DNA from: Thermanaerothrix daxensis
GTDB lineage: Bacteria > Chloroflexota > Anaerolineae > Anaerolineales > Anaerolineaceae
Direction: 5' to 3'
NCBI RefSeq assembly: GCF_001306145.1
Contig: NZ_LGKO01000002.1
Span: 868,001 to 932,000 of the forward strand
Length of the DNA stretch: 64,000 bases
The notes under the pieces are model-generated. The model was not told the origin of the DNA, searched no databases, and saw only the letters and a program-made list of their open reading frames with translations. The stretch's first letter is position 1, and the number at the start of each line of letters is the position of its first letter. Position numbers and translations under genes: made by a program. Positions 52,017 through 61,308 of the stretch are shown one piece after another.

Positions 52017-53542
52017 GCTTGACCTCCGTCTAGAGCAGATTTATCCCAGGTAGAAAGCAGATTTTGGGCAAGTTGCAACGCCTCCTCAGGTGTGCTGATC
52101 TCGCCGCTGGCCTGGGCTTCTCGAATGGCCTCGAGGAGTCTACCGATCAGAGGACCTGGTCGGAGCCCCAGTGCAGTCATCAGTTCATTCCCTCTCAAGA
52201 GGGCAGGGGGGTGAATGGTGCTGTCTTGCTGGTACCACCAGGCTTCTAGGAGTTGCTGACAGATGCTCAATTCCCGTTTCCATACTTCTTGGGGCAATGT
52301 CGTGTGGTAAGTAGCCAGCGTATCGGCGAGCGAGAGCAAGCAGATCTCTACACCTGCCAATCCAGTATCACGGAAGAAACGGTAGATCGCTCGGCGACTG
52401 AGCGTTTCTTGCCCATTGGCCAGGTAATGAATGCGCATATGATGCCGAACCACTTTTGCGCCATGTTCAATCTCATCGTTGCTAAGGGCCAGAGCGCGAG
52501 TGCGTTCTTCAAAATATGTCTGGCTTATGCGCTCATGACCAATAAAACTTAAGCGGCCGTTGGGATGAGCCCCCGCACTTTCGGGCTTGCCACTATCGTG
52601 GTAGGCCGCCGCCAGAAACAGCAGTCCCCTTAGGCTGCGATTAGGGTTCAGACGAGCATTAAAGTGGGAGATCAGGTGAGATCGGAAGCGTCCAAGGTAC
52701 AATGTGGCGCTGCCCATTGTGAGAGAGGCGGCTTTCTCTTCGTTGTAATCAGCAACGAGCACAGCAAAGAGACGCTCAAGATAATCAAGCGTGGCCAGGG
52801 TGTGTTCCCAAACATCGAACACGTGAGGCGAAGGTTGGGGTACTCCTTTGAGGGGGGATAATTCGGGAAGGAGGTAGGGAAGAATCCCTAAGCGATCCAT
52901 CAGTTGGAAAGCGGTTTTTATATCCTCGCCTTCAAGAACGCGAAAAAGTTCATCCCGTTTTCGCTCGGCGGAGACCCGATCCAGCAACGGCACGGCTTGG
53001 CGAAGTTGAGTAACGGTTTCAGGGAGGAGATGAAATTTCAAGGCGTTGGCCAGGCGCACTCCACGCACCACACGCAGGGGGTCATCTACAAAGGTGCTCT
53101 CCGAACAAGCGCGCAAGCGTTTTTCGCGCAGATCATAGGCCCCTTTGAGAGGATCAATGAGCACATTGGGCTGGCTCACATCTACGGCCATAGCGTTGAT
53201 GGTAAAATCACGCGCGCGGAGGTCCTGCTCAATCCTTAATCCCCTCAAGCGTGAGAAGTCCAGCGTATAGGTTTGTCCGCTCTCATTCCGTCCCAGGATG
53301 CGGTAGGTCTCATGTTCCTCATCCATGGTGTAGAGAGCAGCCCCCAGGGCATTGGCGACGGTACGAGCAACGGTATGTACCTCGTGACTGACCGCAAAAT
53401 CCAGGTCGTGACTGGATTTTCCCAGCAAAGCATCTCGCAGAGCACCACCTACAAGAAAGATACGCCGATTGGCATGACACAATCGGCGCAACAAGGGGTA
53501 TAGGGAGGGCGTGGGGAACAATTCCTCAAAAACGATCAGCAT
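52013..53542 (-). CDS. CCA-adding/poly(A) polymerase-type nucleotidyltransferase with HD domain
   Basis: A 509-residue class II tRNA nucleotidyltransferase-like protein. The head domain has FLVGGALRDALLG and DLDFAV, then RDFTINAMAVD and the arm motif DPLRVVRGVRLA. A C-terminal HD phosphohydrolase domain follows (AAYHDSGKPESAG, FIGHERIS). Repair or addition of the tRNA 3' CCA end is the probable role; the HD part may give phosphatase activity. It overlaps the hpt stop by 7 bases. Confidence 0.88.
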   Translation of the reverse strand: MLIVFEELFPTPSLYPLLRRLCHANRRIFLVGGALRDALLGKSSHDLDFAVSHEVHTVARTVANALGAALYTMDEEHETYRILGRNESGQTYTLDFSRLRGLRIEQDLRARDFTINAMAVDVSQPNVLIDPLKGAYDLREKRLRACSESTFVDDPLRVVRGVRLANALKFHLLPETVTQLRQAVPLLDRVSAERKRDELFRVLEGEDIKTAFQLMDRLGILPYLLPELSPLKGVPQPSPHVFDVWEHTLATLDYLERLFAVLVADYNEEKAASLTMGSATLYLGRFRSHLISHFNARLNPNRSLRGLLFLAAAYHDSGKPESAGAHPNGRLSFIGHERISQTYFEERTRALALSNDEIEHGAKVVRHHMRIHYLANGQETLSRRAIYRFFRDTGLAGVEICLLSLADTLATYHTTLPQEVWKRELSICQQLLEAWWYQQDSTIHPPALLRGNELMTALGLRPGPLIGRLLEAIREAQASGEISTPEEALQLAQNLLSTWDKSALDGGQA

Positions 53543-54114
53543 TCGTGTCGCATCCGGCTTTGTTGATATTTTTCCTCATTGACGACACCGATGAACGGCA
53601 AATTGCGGTAGAGTTCATCCAAATCCAGTCCATAGCCGAACACAAATTTGTTGGGAATGGTGAAACCGACGTAACGCAGGGGCACCTCCACTTCGCGCCG
53701 CTCGGCTTTATCCAGGAGCGTGCATACGGCTAGACTGCGGGGTTTGCGGGCCGAAAGTAGGTTGATCACCGAGGCAAGGGTACGACCACTGTCTATGATA
53801 TCTTCAACGATCAACACATCGCAATTTTCAATGCTGGTATTGAGGTCAAGGGTGATACGTACCTGACCAGTGGATTGGCGACTCCCAGCACCGTAAGAGG
53901 AGACGGCCATAAAATCCACCATGTGAGGGATAGTAACGTGGCGAATGAGATCCGTCAGAAACATGACCCCACCGCGCAAGATGCACAGTAGGATCAGTTT
54001 TTCTGATTCCTTATAATCGCGACTGATTTGGGCACCCAATTCGGCAACTCGCTGTTGCAGAATCTCTTCCGGAATTAGAACCTCTTCCAAAAATTCCTCA
54101 TAGTCATGGCACAT
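53536..54114 (-). CDS. hpt: Hypoxanthine phosphoribosyltransferase
   Basis: A 192-residue purine phosphoribosyltransferase. LLCILRGGVMFLTDL, the PRPP-binding signature VLIVEDIIDSGRTLA, and the C-terminal KFVFGYGLDLDE are visible. ATG 54114 is supported by AAGGAG upstream; the frame is open further but without such a site. It salvages hypoxanthine or guanine to IMP or GMP, and could act on hypoxanthine made by the adenine deaminase in this window. Confidence 0.95.
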   Translation of the reverse strand: MCHDYEEFLEEVLIPEEILQQRVAELGAQISRDYKESEKLILLCILRGGVMFLTDLIRHVTIPHMVDFMAVSSYGAGSRQSTGQVRITLDLNTSIENCDVLIVEDIIDSGRTLASVINLLSARKPRSLAVCTLLDKAERREVEVPLRYVGFTIPNKFVFGYGLDLDELYRNLPFIGVVNEEKYQQSRMRHEC

Positions 54115-54140
54115 TGGACATAACTCCTTGAGGGAAAGGC

Positions 54141-54713
54141 TCAGTCTCGGGGTACAATGTGGTGCTTGCGGCAACGGGCTTCATAAAGCTCGGAAGCGCC
54201 CACAATGATGACTGGATCATTGTAGTGTGCAGGTTTGCCGTTGACCAGGCGTTGCGTGCGGCAGGCGGGTTCTCCGCACACCATACAAATGGCTTGTAGT
54301 TTATCCACTCGTTCGGCTTGTGCCATTAGGAGGGGCATAAACCCGAAAGGTTCTCCCCGAAAGTCAGTATCCAAACCAGCCACGATAACTCGAACGCCGC
54401 GGTTAGCTAGGTCTTGGACTAAGGTCACAATTTCTTCATCAAAAAATTGGGCTTCATCAATCCCCACCACGGTCGTCTCTGGATCAAGATATTGGAGGAT
54501 ATCTCTGGCTTTTTGGATAGGTATGGCATCGAAAGCCGTCCCGGCGTGGGAAGTGACCTGTTCGTTGCCATAGCGTTGGTCAATGACGGGTTTGAAGACC
54601 TGCACTTTCTGGCGAGCGATGGTAGCCCGACGCAACCGTCGAATTAATTCATCCGTTTTTCCGCTAAACATGGAGCCAGTAATCACTTCTACTGAGCCAA
54701 CCTCATGTTTCAT
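54141..54713 (-). CDS. tdk: Thymidine kinase
   Basis: A 190-residue type II thymidine kinase. Walker A is [14 protein letters not shown], the [10 protein letters not shown] strand carries the Mg-binding Asp and Glu, and the zinc-binding Cys pairs are CMVCGEPAC and a late CRKH. It phosphorylates thymidine to dTMP. It is upstream of hpt in the same run, forming a nucleoside-salvage pair. Confidence 0.96.
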   Translation of the reverse strand: MKHEVGSVEVITGSMFSGKTDELIRRLRRATIARQKVQVFKPVIDQRYGNEQVTSHAGTAFDAIPIQKARDILQYLDPETTVVGIDEAQFFDEEIVTLVQDLANRGVRVIVAGLDTDFRGEPFGFMPLLMAQAERVDKLQAICMVCGEPACRTQRLVNGKPAHYNDPVIIVGASELYEARCRKHHIVPRD

Positions 54714-54798
54714 GCAGAGCTCCTTGGGTAGGGGGTAGTTGCCGTTGCATTGATTTTAACCCAATCCGCGGACGTTCTAGGGGCAAAGCAAGTAAAAA

Positions 54799-54832
54799 AA
54801 TCAGGCAGACGCTGAATTCCGTCTGCCTGATT
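54799..54832 (-). terminator. Intrinsic terminator of the L21-L27-L31 operon
   Basis: A 13-bp perfect stem (AATCAGGCAGACG with its complement), 8-base loop, followed on the minus strand by TTTTTTTAC. It lies 19 bases after the L31 fusion gene stop. Confidence 0.88.
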
Positions 54833-54850
54833 GGAGAGTTCTGTCTGGAC

Positions 54851-55327
54851 CTAAACGGTAATCTCTTCGGCGGCAGAGGGCAGGGAATAACCCAGCTGGC
54901 GCAGACGCTTCTTGAGGTTAATAAGAGATTGACGACCGAATCCTTCAATAGCGAGGAGCGCTGCTTCCCCTTCGGCCAGTTTTTCGAGCACCTGACCCAC
55001 AGTGGTCAGCCCTGCCTTCTCCAAGGCTTCGGTTGGGCGGGTACCAAGATTTAGATCGGCAATGGGCCGGTTGGGTGAGGTGCGCTCCTGCTCGCGTGCC
55101 TTTTGGCTCTCAACATACTCCTGACGGGCTTGCAAGCGCTTGTAGAAGCGGTCTACCTGCCCTTCAATATCCAGAATGCGCTGTTGCTGTCCGGTGAAAA
55201 ACGGATGGCACTTTGAGCACACTTCGGTGTGGATTTCCTTTTTCGTTGAACCCGTCACCCAGGTGTTGCCACAGGCACAAATCACACGGGCGTCGGGGTA
55301 AAATGTCGGATGGATGTCTTTTTTCAT
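54851..55327 (-). CDS. rpmE: Ribosomal protein bL31 fused to an RNA polymerase alpha-CTD-like domain
   Basis: A 158-residue fusion. Residues 1-68 are a zinc-binding bL31: C17, C19, C37 and C40 in CACGNTW and CSKCHPFFTG. A helical linker (about 60-85) leads to residues 88-147, which read as an alpha-CTD helix-hairpin-helix domain: PIADLNLGTRPTEALEKAG, TVGQVLEKL and GFGRQSLINLKKRLRQLG. Canonical bL31 has about 70-90 residues. The reading frame is continuous with no start codon signal for a separate gene. It is third in an operon with L21 and L27. Confidence 0.88.
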   Translation of the reverse strand: MKKDIHPTFYPDARVICACGNTWVTGSTKKEIHTEVCSKCHPFFTGQQQRILDIEGQVDRFYKRLQARQEYVESQKAREQERTSPNRPIADLNLGTRPTEALEKAGLTTVGQVLEKLAEGEAALLAIEGFGRQSLINLKKRLRQLGYSLPSAAEEITV

Positions 55328-55383
55328 AGTTTGCCTTCCTGTCTTGCAGAGTAGGGGGCCGCTGTCCTGAGGTCAATGCCTGC

Positions 55384-55650
55384 TCAGGCTTCGGCTACAA
55401 CCGGGATCACGCTGACGCGTTTGCGCCCTCCCGGTAACGTTTCGAATACCACTACGCCGTCAGCGGTTGCAAAGAGGGTATCGTCCTTGCCAATATCAAC
55501 GTTCAGGCCGGGCTTAATTCGGGTGCCGCGTTGCCGGACAAGGATGTTTCCTGCCAACACATATTGACCAGCAAAGCGCTTCACGCCCAGGCGTTGGGAA
55601 TTGCTATCACGACCGTTTCGGCTGGAACCGCCACCTTTTTTGTGTGCCAT
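55384..55650 (-). CDS. rpmA: 50S ribosomal protein L27
   Basis: An 88-residue bL27 beginning [16 protein letters not shown], with [20 protein letters not shown]. The N-terminal tail reaches the peptidyl-transferase centre. It begins 4 bases after the L21 stop, as in most bacteria. Confidence 0.98.
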   Translation of the reverse strand: MAHKKGGGSSRNGRDSNSQRLGVKRFAGQYVLAGNILVRQRGTRIKPGLNVDIGKDDTLFATADGVVVFETLPGGRKRVSVIPVVAEA

Positions 55651-55654
55651 AGGA

Positions 55655-55975
55655 CTACTCCACCACAATAGAATTCACTAAAAGGCGTGTATATTGCTGG
55701 CGATGCCCCGTCTTAACGCGGTAGCGCTTCTTGGGACGATACTTGAAGACAATGATCTTGGGGCCCTTGAAGTGCTCCTGGATGGTTGCTTTAACCTGGG
55801 CACCGGGTACGGTTGGTGTGCCAACCCGCACCTGACCTTCTTCGGCCACCAGTAAGACCTGGTCAAGAACAACCTGGTCGCCAACCTCGCCGGCAAGTCG
55901 GTCGACCTCAAGGGTCGCTCCCTCTGCAACTTTATATTGCTTGCCACCACTCTCTACGATTGCGTACTTCACCAT
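55655..55975 (-). CDS. rplU: 50S ribosomal protein L21
   Basis: A 106-residue bL21 with [16 protein letters not shown] at the N terminus and [20 protein letters not shown] at the C terminus. GGAGATGAGAA precedes the ATG. It is first of the rplU-rpmA-rpmE operon, behind a strong promoter and a leader of about 120 bases. Confidence 0.98.
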   Translation of the reverse strand: MVKYAIVESGGKQYKVAEGATLEVDRLAGEVGDQVVLDQVLLVAEEGQVRVGTPTVPGAQVKATIQEHFKGPKIIVFKYRPKKRYRVKTGHRQQYTRLLVNSIVVE

Positions 55976-56095
55976 TTCTCATCTCCAATCTTCACTTCGC
56001 CGAGTGACACGCGCTTGATAGAACGCCTGTGCCCGGGGAAGTTGGGGATATTATGACACGCGCAAGCCCCAGCGGCAATGCCGGGGCATCGGCAG
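55976..56095 (-). promoter_or_regulatory. Structured 5' leader of rplU
   Basis: The transcribed leader has a bulged hairpin at 56066-56087 (GCCCC/GGGGC outer stem, GGC/GCC inner stem) and two exact copies of TGACACGCGC (plus-strand sense) at 56005-56014 and 56054-56063. It may be an L21 autoregulatory leader; I cannot match it to a described leader family from sequence alone. Confidence 0.45.
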
Positions 56096-56101
56096 AAGAA
56101 C

Positions 56102-56131
56102 ATTATACCTGAGAGGGTCTTACTCTGTCAA
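56102..56131 (-). promoter_or_regulatory. Near-consensus sigma-70 promoter for rplU-rpmA-rpmE
   Basis: On the minus strand: TTGACA (56126-56131), 18-base spacer, TATAAT (56102-56107). Both hexamers are perfect. The -35 lies within the last codons of selB. Confidence 0.85.
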
Positions 56132-58048
56132 CATTTGCGCGACTAGTTTTTCGCCGTGGGGGGTAAGAATGCGCACATCCTCGTTGCGTTGGGTGATGCC
56201 AAGGGCATCCAAGTGCTCTAGAAATGCCAGCGCAAAGCGGCGGGAGGTTTGAAAATGGTCCCGAAATTGTGCCACGCTGAGCGTAGGGTGAGATTTTAAG
56301 TGGGTGACTACAAACTGGATCATAGTCTGATAATCTGCTTTTCGGAAAACTACCTGGTCAGAGACACTAACAAACGTGCCGTTTTCGATCAAGTGGTTGA
56401 CGACCTCATCACCTACTGCTTCGGCGCATTCTCTGGTGGTTGGGGGTGAAAAAGGGTGTTCAGCAAAACGTTTTAGGAGCACTTCTACCTGGGCGACTTG
56501 CTGGGGGGTTAGTTGCGCGCGATGATGAGGTAGGGCGATCATTTGCTTGGATTCACATAAGACTCCTGTGGTTAACCAGCGAGCCAGAGCCGCCTGGAAT
56601 AACGCGGGAGAGAGTTGCAAGCGACTGCGTAGAGCCTCGCGTGGGATGCCCGGTCGTAAGGGATATTGATGATGATAATGTTGCACTTCGTCCAGGGCTT
56701 TCTTTTGCAGGGTTTCCCATTGAGCCACGGTCAGGAGGAACGTCTCATCGTTGGGTGGAGTGATTGGCTCAAGCACAATAAGACGCGCCTTTACCTCAGG
56801 CATTTGAAGGAGGGATTGAATTGTCTTGGTGTCGAGGCCGGTGCGCTTCGTTGCCTCGGATAAAGGCAATGGACCAGCAGTATGAAGTGTGTGTAGCAGT
56901 AATTCGCTTGGGGTTCCGCGACTCAATGCATCAAGGCGCTCCAGGACTTGGGAGTCAAAGCGACGATAGCGGTGTTGAGGATGAGGGTCGAGCACAATGC
57001 CCCCTCCGATGGTTTCACCTGGTGAAGGTCGGCGCAGGATAAAGCGATCTCCGCGCACGGCGACGATTGGAGAATGAGGTTCCAGTTGGATCCAGCCTAC
57101 ATCTCCGGGTTGAAGAGCCTCGGTGCCCAGCACACGAACGCGAGCCAGCACCTCACTGGTTCCAAGAAATAACTTAACCTCACTGTTGTGTTGAAGTGGC
57201 ATACGGGAGTCGGAAATCAGGCGACACCGGGCATCCAGGCGTTGCGTGGGATGATACAATCCGGGAAAGGTGAGCACATCGCCGCGTTGGATCTGTCCCA
57301 CTTCAATTCCGGTGATGTTGACGGCGGTGCGACTGCCCGGAAGAGCCCGCTGGGTTTTTTGCTTGTGAGTTTGCAACCCGCGGATGCGTCCTCTTAGCCC
57401 GGCAGGGAGGATCTCGACTTCATCCCCCAGACTCAAACTTCCGTCCAGAAGCGTTCCTGTGACAACTGTACCGAATCCGACGATGGAGAAAACTCGATCT
57501 ATCGGTAAACGTGGCTTTCCCAGGTCGGGTCGAGAGGGGGTGTCTTCCAGAACACGGCTGAGTGTTGCGACTAATACATCTAGTCCGGCACGGGTATGAG
57601 CCGATACTCGCACCATTGGGGCATTTTGGAGGGCTGTCCCCCTGACGATGTCGCGCAGATCACTTTCGACCAACTCAAGCCATTCGGGATCATCTACCAG
57701 GTCAATTTTGGTCACAACAATGATGCCACGCTCAACACCAAGCAAATCCAGAATGGTTAGATGCTCACGGGTTTGGGGCATCACGCCTTCGTCAGCAGCG
57801 ACGACCAGTAGAGCCGCGTCAATGCCACCTACACCAGCCAGCATATTTTCAATAAAATCGCGGTGGCCCGGTACGTCAACAATGCCAACACGCTCTCCAT
57901 TAGGAAGGGTAAGCCAGGCAAAGCCCAAGTCAATAGTCATCTCCCGTTCCCGCTCTTCCTTGAGGCGGTCGGGGTGAATGCCCGTCAGGGCTGCTACCAG
58001 GGTTGATTTTCCGTGGTCTACATGACCAGCAGTACCAATAACATGCAT
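56120..58048 (-). CDS. selB: Selenocysteine-specific elongation factor SelB
   Basis: A 642-residue SelB. G motifs: GTAGHVDHGKST, DVPGH, and TKID; the G1-to-G2 stretch with LTGIHPDRLKEEREREMTID is SelB-specific. EF-Tu-like domains 2 and 3 follow, then four winged-helix segments at the C terminus that bind the SECIS hairpin. It delivers Sec-tRNA to in-frame UGA. selA, selD and tRNA-Sec are not in this window, and no selenoprotein gene was recognised here. Confidence 0.97.
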   Translation of the reverse strand: MHVIGTAGHVDHGKSTLVAALTGIHPDRLKEEREREMTIDLGFAWLTLPNGERVGIVDVPGHRDFIENMLAGVGGIDAALLVVAADEGVMPQTREHLTILDLLGVERGIIVVTKIDLVDDPEWLELVESDLRDIVRGTALQNAPMVRVSAHTRAGLDVLVATLSRVLEDTPSRPDLGKPRLPIDRVFSIVGFGTVVTGTLLDGSLSLGDEVEILPAGLRGRIRGLQTHKQKTQRALPGSRTAVNITGIEVGQIQRGDVLTFPGLYHPTQRLDARCRLISDSRMPLQHNSEVKLFLGTSEVLARVRVLGTEALQPGDVGWIQLEPHSPIVAVRGDRFILRRPSPGETIGGGIVLDPHPQHRYRRFDSQVLERLDALSRGTPSELLLHTLHTAGPLPLSEATKRTGLDTKTIQSLLQMPEVKARLIVLEPITPPNDETFLLTVAQWETLQKKALDEVQHYHHQYPLRPGIPREALRSRLQLSPALFQAALARWLTTGVLCESKQMIALPHHRAQLTPQQVAQVEVLLKRFAEHPFSPPTTRECAEAVGDEVVNHLIENGTFVSVSDQVVFRKADYQTMIQFVVTHLKSHPTLSVAQFRDHFQTSRRFALAFLEHLDALGITQRNEDVRILTPHGEKLVAQMLTE

Positions 58049-58060
58049 GGCAATAACGAT

Positions 58061-59239
58061 CTAGGGGGTCTTCCCCAATAATTGTTCATACGTCTCGAGC
58101 AGTTCACGGGAGAAAGCTAGCAACTTTTGCAATCGCTTGTGGGTTTCCTCTCTAAATATGGCCAAAGAGTCCTGCAACTCCTGTGAGAGATCTTCCATGG
58201 CCGTGAGACGCTCCCCTAATTGATTTATTAGACGAGTTAAATCCCGATTTTGTTCTTCTTGCACCAGCAGGTAGTTGGTCCATCGTTTTTGGTCATCGGC
58301 TTTGAAGCTTGCCCACTCCTGACGGAAGCGATCCTCGACCAGGCGCTGCATCTCGGTAATTTCATTAATACGGCGCTCAAAACGAGCCGTAATTTCTTCA
58401 AAAGCCTCCTGAGCACGCTTAAGTGAGCGGTGAGTGGCTTCCAGGGATTGAATTTGAGCATCCAGGTTAGCGGCTGTGGATTCTATTTCTTCGAAGCGTG
58501 TTTGCCATTCTTTCCAGACCCGTTCGCGTTCGAGGGCTAACATGTTCTGTTTATCCATGAACGCGATTTGGCTCTGCTTTCGTTCGTTCTCGGCGGCGAG
58601 TAGTTCGGCAATGCGTGCTTCCAATTTGCGTTGGGCGTCTCCGATCACATCCATTTTGCCCCGTTGCTCATCCAGGCGCTTGCGTATGGCAGTCACCTCA
58701 CCCTGCAGGTCAATCACCCTTTTGGCGTCCTGGCGTTGACTTTCTTCCAACAACTTCTGCTGGCGCCGGAACTCCTCATCGGCGCGCTGGTACTGGCTAA
58801 CTTGTTGTTCTAGTGCATCTATTAGCCTGCTTAGGCGATTCTCTTCTTCAATGCGAGCCTGAAGGTTTTTGCGGAGTTCAGGAATTGCATCTAAGCCTTT
58901 ACGCACCTCTGCGATGGCTTTATTTAGGGCTTCCAGGTCGGCCAGACGGATACGATCTACTTCACGATCACGCTCAGCGCGTTGCTTTTCCATGTCCTGG
59001 ATCATACGCGTCAGTTCGACACGCACCTGGGCAATGGCTGTTTCCAGTTGATCAAAGCGACTCAGGTTCGCACTCAATCGTGCCAGTTCGCCTTCCAGCA
59101 CGGTAATCTGTTGCAGTGAACGCGGGAATCCTTCTTCCAGATCCGCTATACGCTCTTGAAGGGTGGCAATAAGTACTTTGTCTTTGCGGCGTTCCTCTTC
59201 AAGCCAGTCCAAGCGCTTAATGAGTTGTTCAAGATCCAT
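58061..59239 (-). CDS. Long coiled-coil protein
   Basis: A 392-residue, highly charged protein that is almost entirely alpha-helical coiled coil with heptad Leu/Ile spacing (LEQLIKRLDWLEEERRK, LNKAIAEVRKGLDAIPEL, LTRLINQLGERLTAME). No signal, membrane segment or Cys. It begins with MDLEQL and ends before selB with a 12-base gap. The function is unknown; a structural or scaffold role is possible. Confidence 0.75.
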   Translation of the reverse strand: MDLEQLIKRLDWLEEERRKDKVLIATLQERIADLEEGFPRSLQQITVLEGELARLSANLSRFDQLETAIAQVRVELTRMIQDMEKQRAERDREVDRIRLADLEALNKAIAEVRKGLDAIPELRKNLQARIEEENRLSRLIDALEQQVSQYQRADEEFRRQQKLLEESQRQDAKRVIDLQGEVTAIRKRLDEQRGKMDVIGDAQRKLEARIAELLAAENERKQSQIAFMDKQNMLALERERVWKEWQTRFEEIESTAANLDAQIQSLEATHRSLKRAQEAFEEITARFERRINEITEMQRLVEDRFRQEWASFKADDQKRWTNYLLVQEEQNRDLTRLINQLGERLTAMEDLSQELQDSLAIFREETHKRLQKLLAFSRELLETYEQLLGKTP

Positions 59240-59326
59240 GGGGGTCCTTTCCGGAAGCCATCATTGGGATAATTTATTTGCGGGGCTATCCAATTATAGC
59301 CAGATTTTAACCACGGTTTTCTAGAA

Positions 59327-60730
59327 TTAGCGTGCCAGATTGAGAAAGCCCTGGGCGGCATACAGCGCGGGTTGAAGGAAAACACCAGGCAACAAACCCA
59401 GGCCAATTAACCCGATTATGGCGAGCGGGATTAACCACCCATCAAGTGTTTTTAGACTCTCATCTGGAGGCGCCATGGTTCCATCTCGGGGTTGCATGAG
59501 GTAATTGAACAGGCGGATACCATTGAGTAGAAAAAGAAGATTGCCCACGAGCGCGCTGATCAGGGCGGGCAATGACTGTTGGGCCAGAGCAAAGAGGATG
59601 CCCTGACGTGCTGGAAAACTAGCTAATAAGGGCAATCCACCTAGGGAGAAGTAACTCGTCAGAACTCCTATGGAGGCCCAAGTTGGCGGTGCCAGCCGAT
59701 GGAGAGAGATTGGCAGTGCCTCGTTTGGCGTGTGCTGCAAATAAGAGAGACAGTGGGTGATTAAAAATAGCCCTAGAATACGGGCCGGAAGGGTTTCCAG
59801 GAACAAGGTAACGCCCTGGGGTGTTCCTAGGGAAAGGGCGATGAGCCCAAAGCCCGTGTCAAAGATCAGGCTTAATCCCAACACCCGCCTCAGGTCAGTC
59901 ATAAAAAGTGACCACAAACCTGCTAGCAGGAGCATTAGCCATCCGACCAGTTGTAAGCCAGCACCAATAGGGAGAATAGATCGGATCCATGGGAAGCTAT
60001 TGAAGAAATCTAGCATCACCAGGAACGAAGCGGTGGAGATCAGGCTGAGGAAAAAGCCGCTAGGAAAGATAGGGGTGTCCTGGGGGAGCATAATTACCCA
60101 GGTGTGGAATGGGAAAATGGCTAACCACAGGGCAAACCCTACCCCTACCATCAAAACGGCAGGCAGAACGGTCTCAGTCTGCTGAGGGACGCCTTCAATT
60201 TGCCCCAACATCCATCCTCCGGTGAGAAGGAGTGGAAGAGCCAAGGTTTGAAGCGTTATAAACCGTAGGATAGCCCGAAATGAAGTCTGGCCTGGGGGGA
60301 TCAGGGCGGGGATACTGATCAGGACTGCAAGTTCGATGAGAGGGGCTGAGTAAATAAAAGGCTCTACTGCGAACGCTGCAATCATTAAAGCCAGTGCAGC
60401 AAGCCCATGGGGGACGAAGAAAGGGGAAAGATGACGGCGTGCTGAGCCCAGGAACCACAAGGTACCCAGACCGTAGAAAAGTACCAAAAGGGGGCGATCA
60501 GCGTCTGTCAGGCGTAATTGTCGTCCCAGTACTGTCAGCGCAGGCGCTAATTCAAACGTCCACCCTCCCAGGCGTAATGTATTCCCCAGGGGCAGTATCG
60601 CGGCGGCTAGAGTCAGAAAAATGCACAACCCTGAAGATATGCCAAGCGACAGGCGCTGGTGATGACGCAAGAACCACAATCCAAAAGCGCTAACCAGTGG
60701 CAGAATGATCCAGAGCCATGCGGTGCTCAT
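59327..60730 (-). CDS. Proton-conducting transporter-like membrane protein (NuoM/NuoN family)
   Basis: A 467-residue protein with about 14 hydrophobic segments. WLAIFPFHTWVIMLPQDTP matches the conserved stretch of complex I antiporter-like subunits. The following helix, which normally has His and the pumping Lys (SALLH...MVKAG), reads SGFFLSLISTASFL, so both are replaced. It overlaps the next gene upstream as ATGA. No other nuo genes are in the window. It could belong to an unusual membrane complex or be a degenerate paralog. Confidence 0.8.
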   Translation of the reverse strand: MSTAWLWIILPLVSAFGLWFLRHHQRLSLGISSGLCIFLTLAAAILPLGNTLRLGGWTFELAPALTVLGRQLRLTDADRPLLVLFYGLGTLWFLGSARRHLSPFFVPHGLAALALMIAAFAVEPFIYSAPLIELAVLISIPALIPPGQTSFRAILRFITLQTLALPLLLTGGWMLGQIEGVPQQTETVLPAVLMVGVGFALWLAIFPFHTWVIMLPQDTPIFPSGFFLSLISTASFLVMLDFFNSFPWIRSILPIGAGLQLVGWLMLLLAGLWSLFMTDLRRVLGLSLIFDTGFGLIALSLGTPQGVTLFLETLPARILGLFLITHCLSYLQHTPNEALPISLHRLAPPTWASIGVLTSYFSLGGLPLLASFPARQGILFALAQQSLPALISALVGNLLFLLNGIRLFNYLMQPRDGTMAPPDESLKTLDGWLIPLAIIGLIGLGLLPGVFLQPALYAAQGFLNLAR

Positions 60731-61308
60731 CTCTGACCCTCCGGTAGGGAGTTGAGGAAGGTCAGGTAAGCACCGATGCCCGCAAGCCCCAGTGTAACCA
60801 GCGCTAACATGCCGGTCATCAAGACCGAATCAACCAAAAAGGCGTAAATGAGTTCGAAGCCCGATAAGACCTCTAACAAACCGAGTATGGCCATCGAAGG
60901 ATGGCGTGAAAATCCATTCATGAGCAGACCACACCCTGCCAGAGTAATTCCTGAGCGCAAATAGAGCATTTCCACAGGTAGCCAGGTGGATGGGGATGAA
61001 GAGAATGAAAAAGACAATCCTATGATCATTCCACCGCTAAGGAGACGAAACACTTGTTGCGACCAGGAAAAAGAGGCGGGGCGGATTCTGGATGCGTTCC
61101 AGAGGGAAGCACCCAGAAGCGCAATGGCTGTCCATCCCACGATAAGTTTTACTAAAGCCAGTCCCAGGCTTAGTGAGGTGCTGACCACCCAGAAAAGAAC
61201 GGCATATTGAATTGCTATGGCCACCAGACGAAATCGCGGGTCAGTTTCCAATAGGGCAAAAAGGGCGGTAAGAGAGAATAGTGCCAGATGAATCCAGGCT
61301 AGGTTCAC
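60727..61308 (-). CDS. Membrane protein, complex-I-like accessory subunit
   Basis: A 193-residue protein with about six hydrophobic segments. GTG 61308 was chosen: it overlaps the upstream stop as GTGA and has GGAG eight bases earlier; the frame is open further upstream but inside that gene. The small size and its place between two NuoM/N-like genes suggest a NuoK/NuoJ- or HyfE-type accessory subunit. Sequence similarity is too weak to prove it. Confidence 0.68.
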   Translation of the reverse strand: MNLAWIHLALFSLTALFALLETDPRFRLVAIAIQYAVLFWVVSTSLSLGLALVKLIVGWTAIALLGASLWNASRIRPASFSWSQQVFRLLSGGMIIGLSFSFSSSPSTWLPVEMLYLRSGITLAGCGLLMNGFSRHPSMAILGLLEVLSGFELIYAFLVDSVLMTGMLALVTLGLAGIGAYLTFLNSLPEGQR

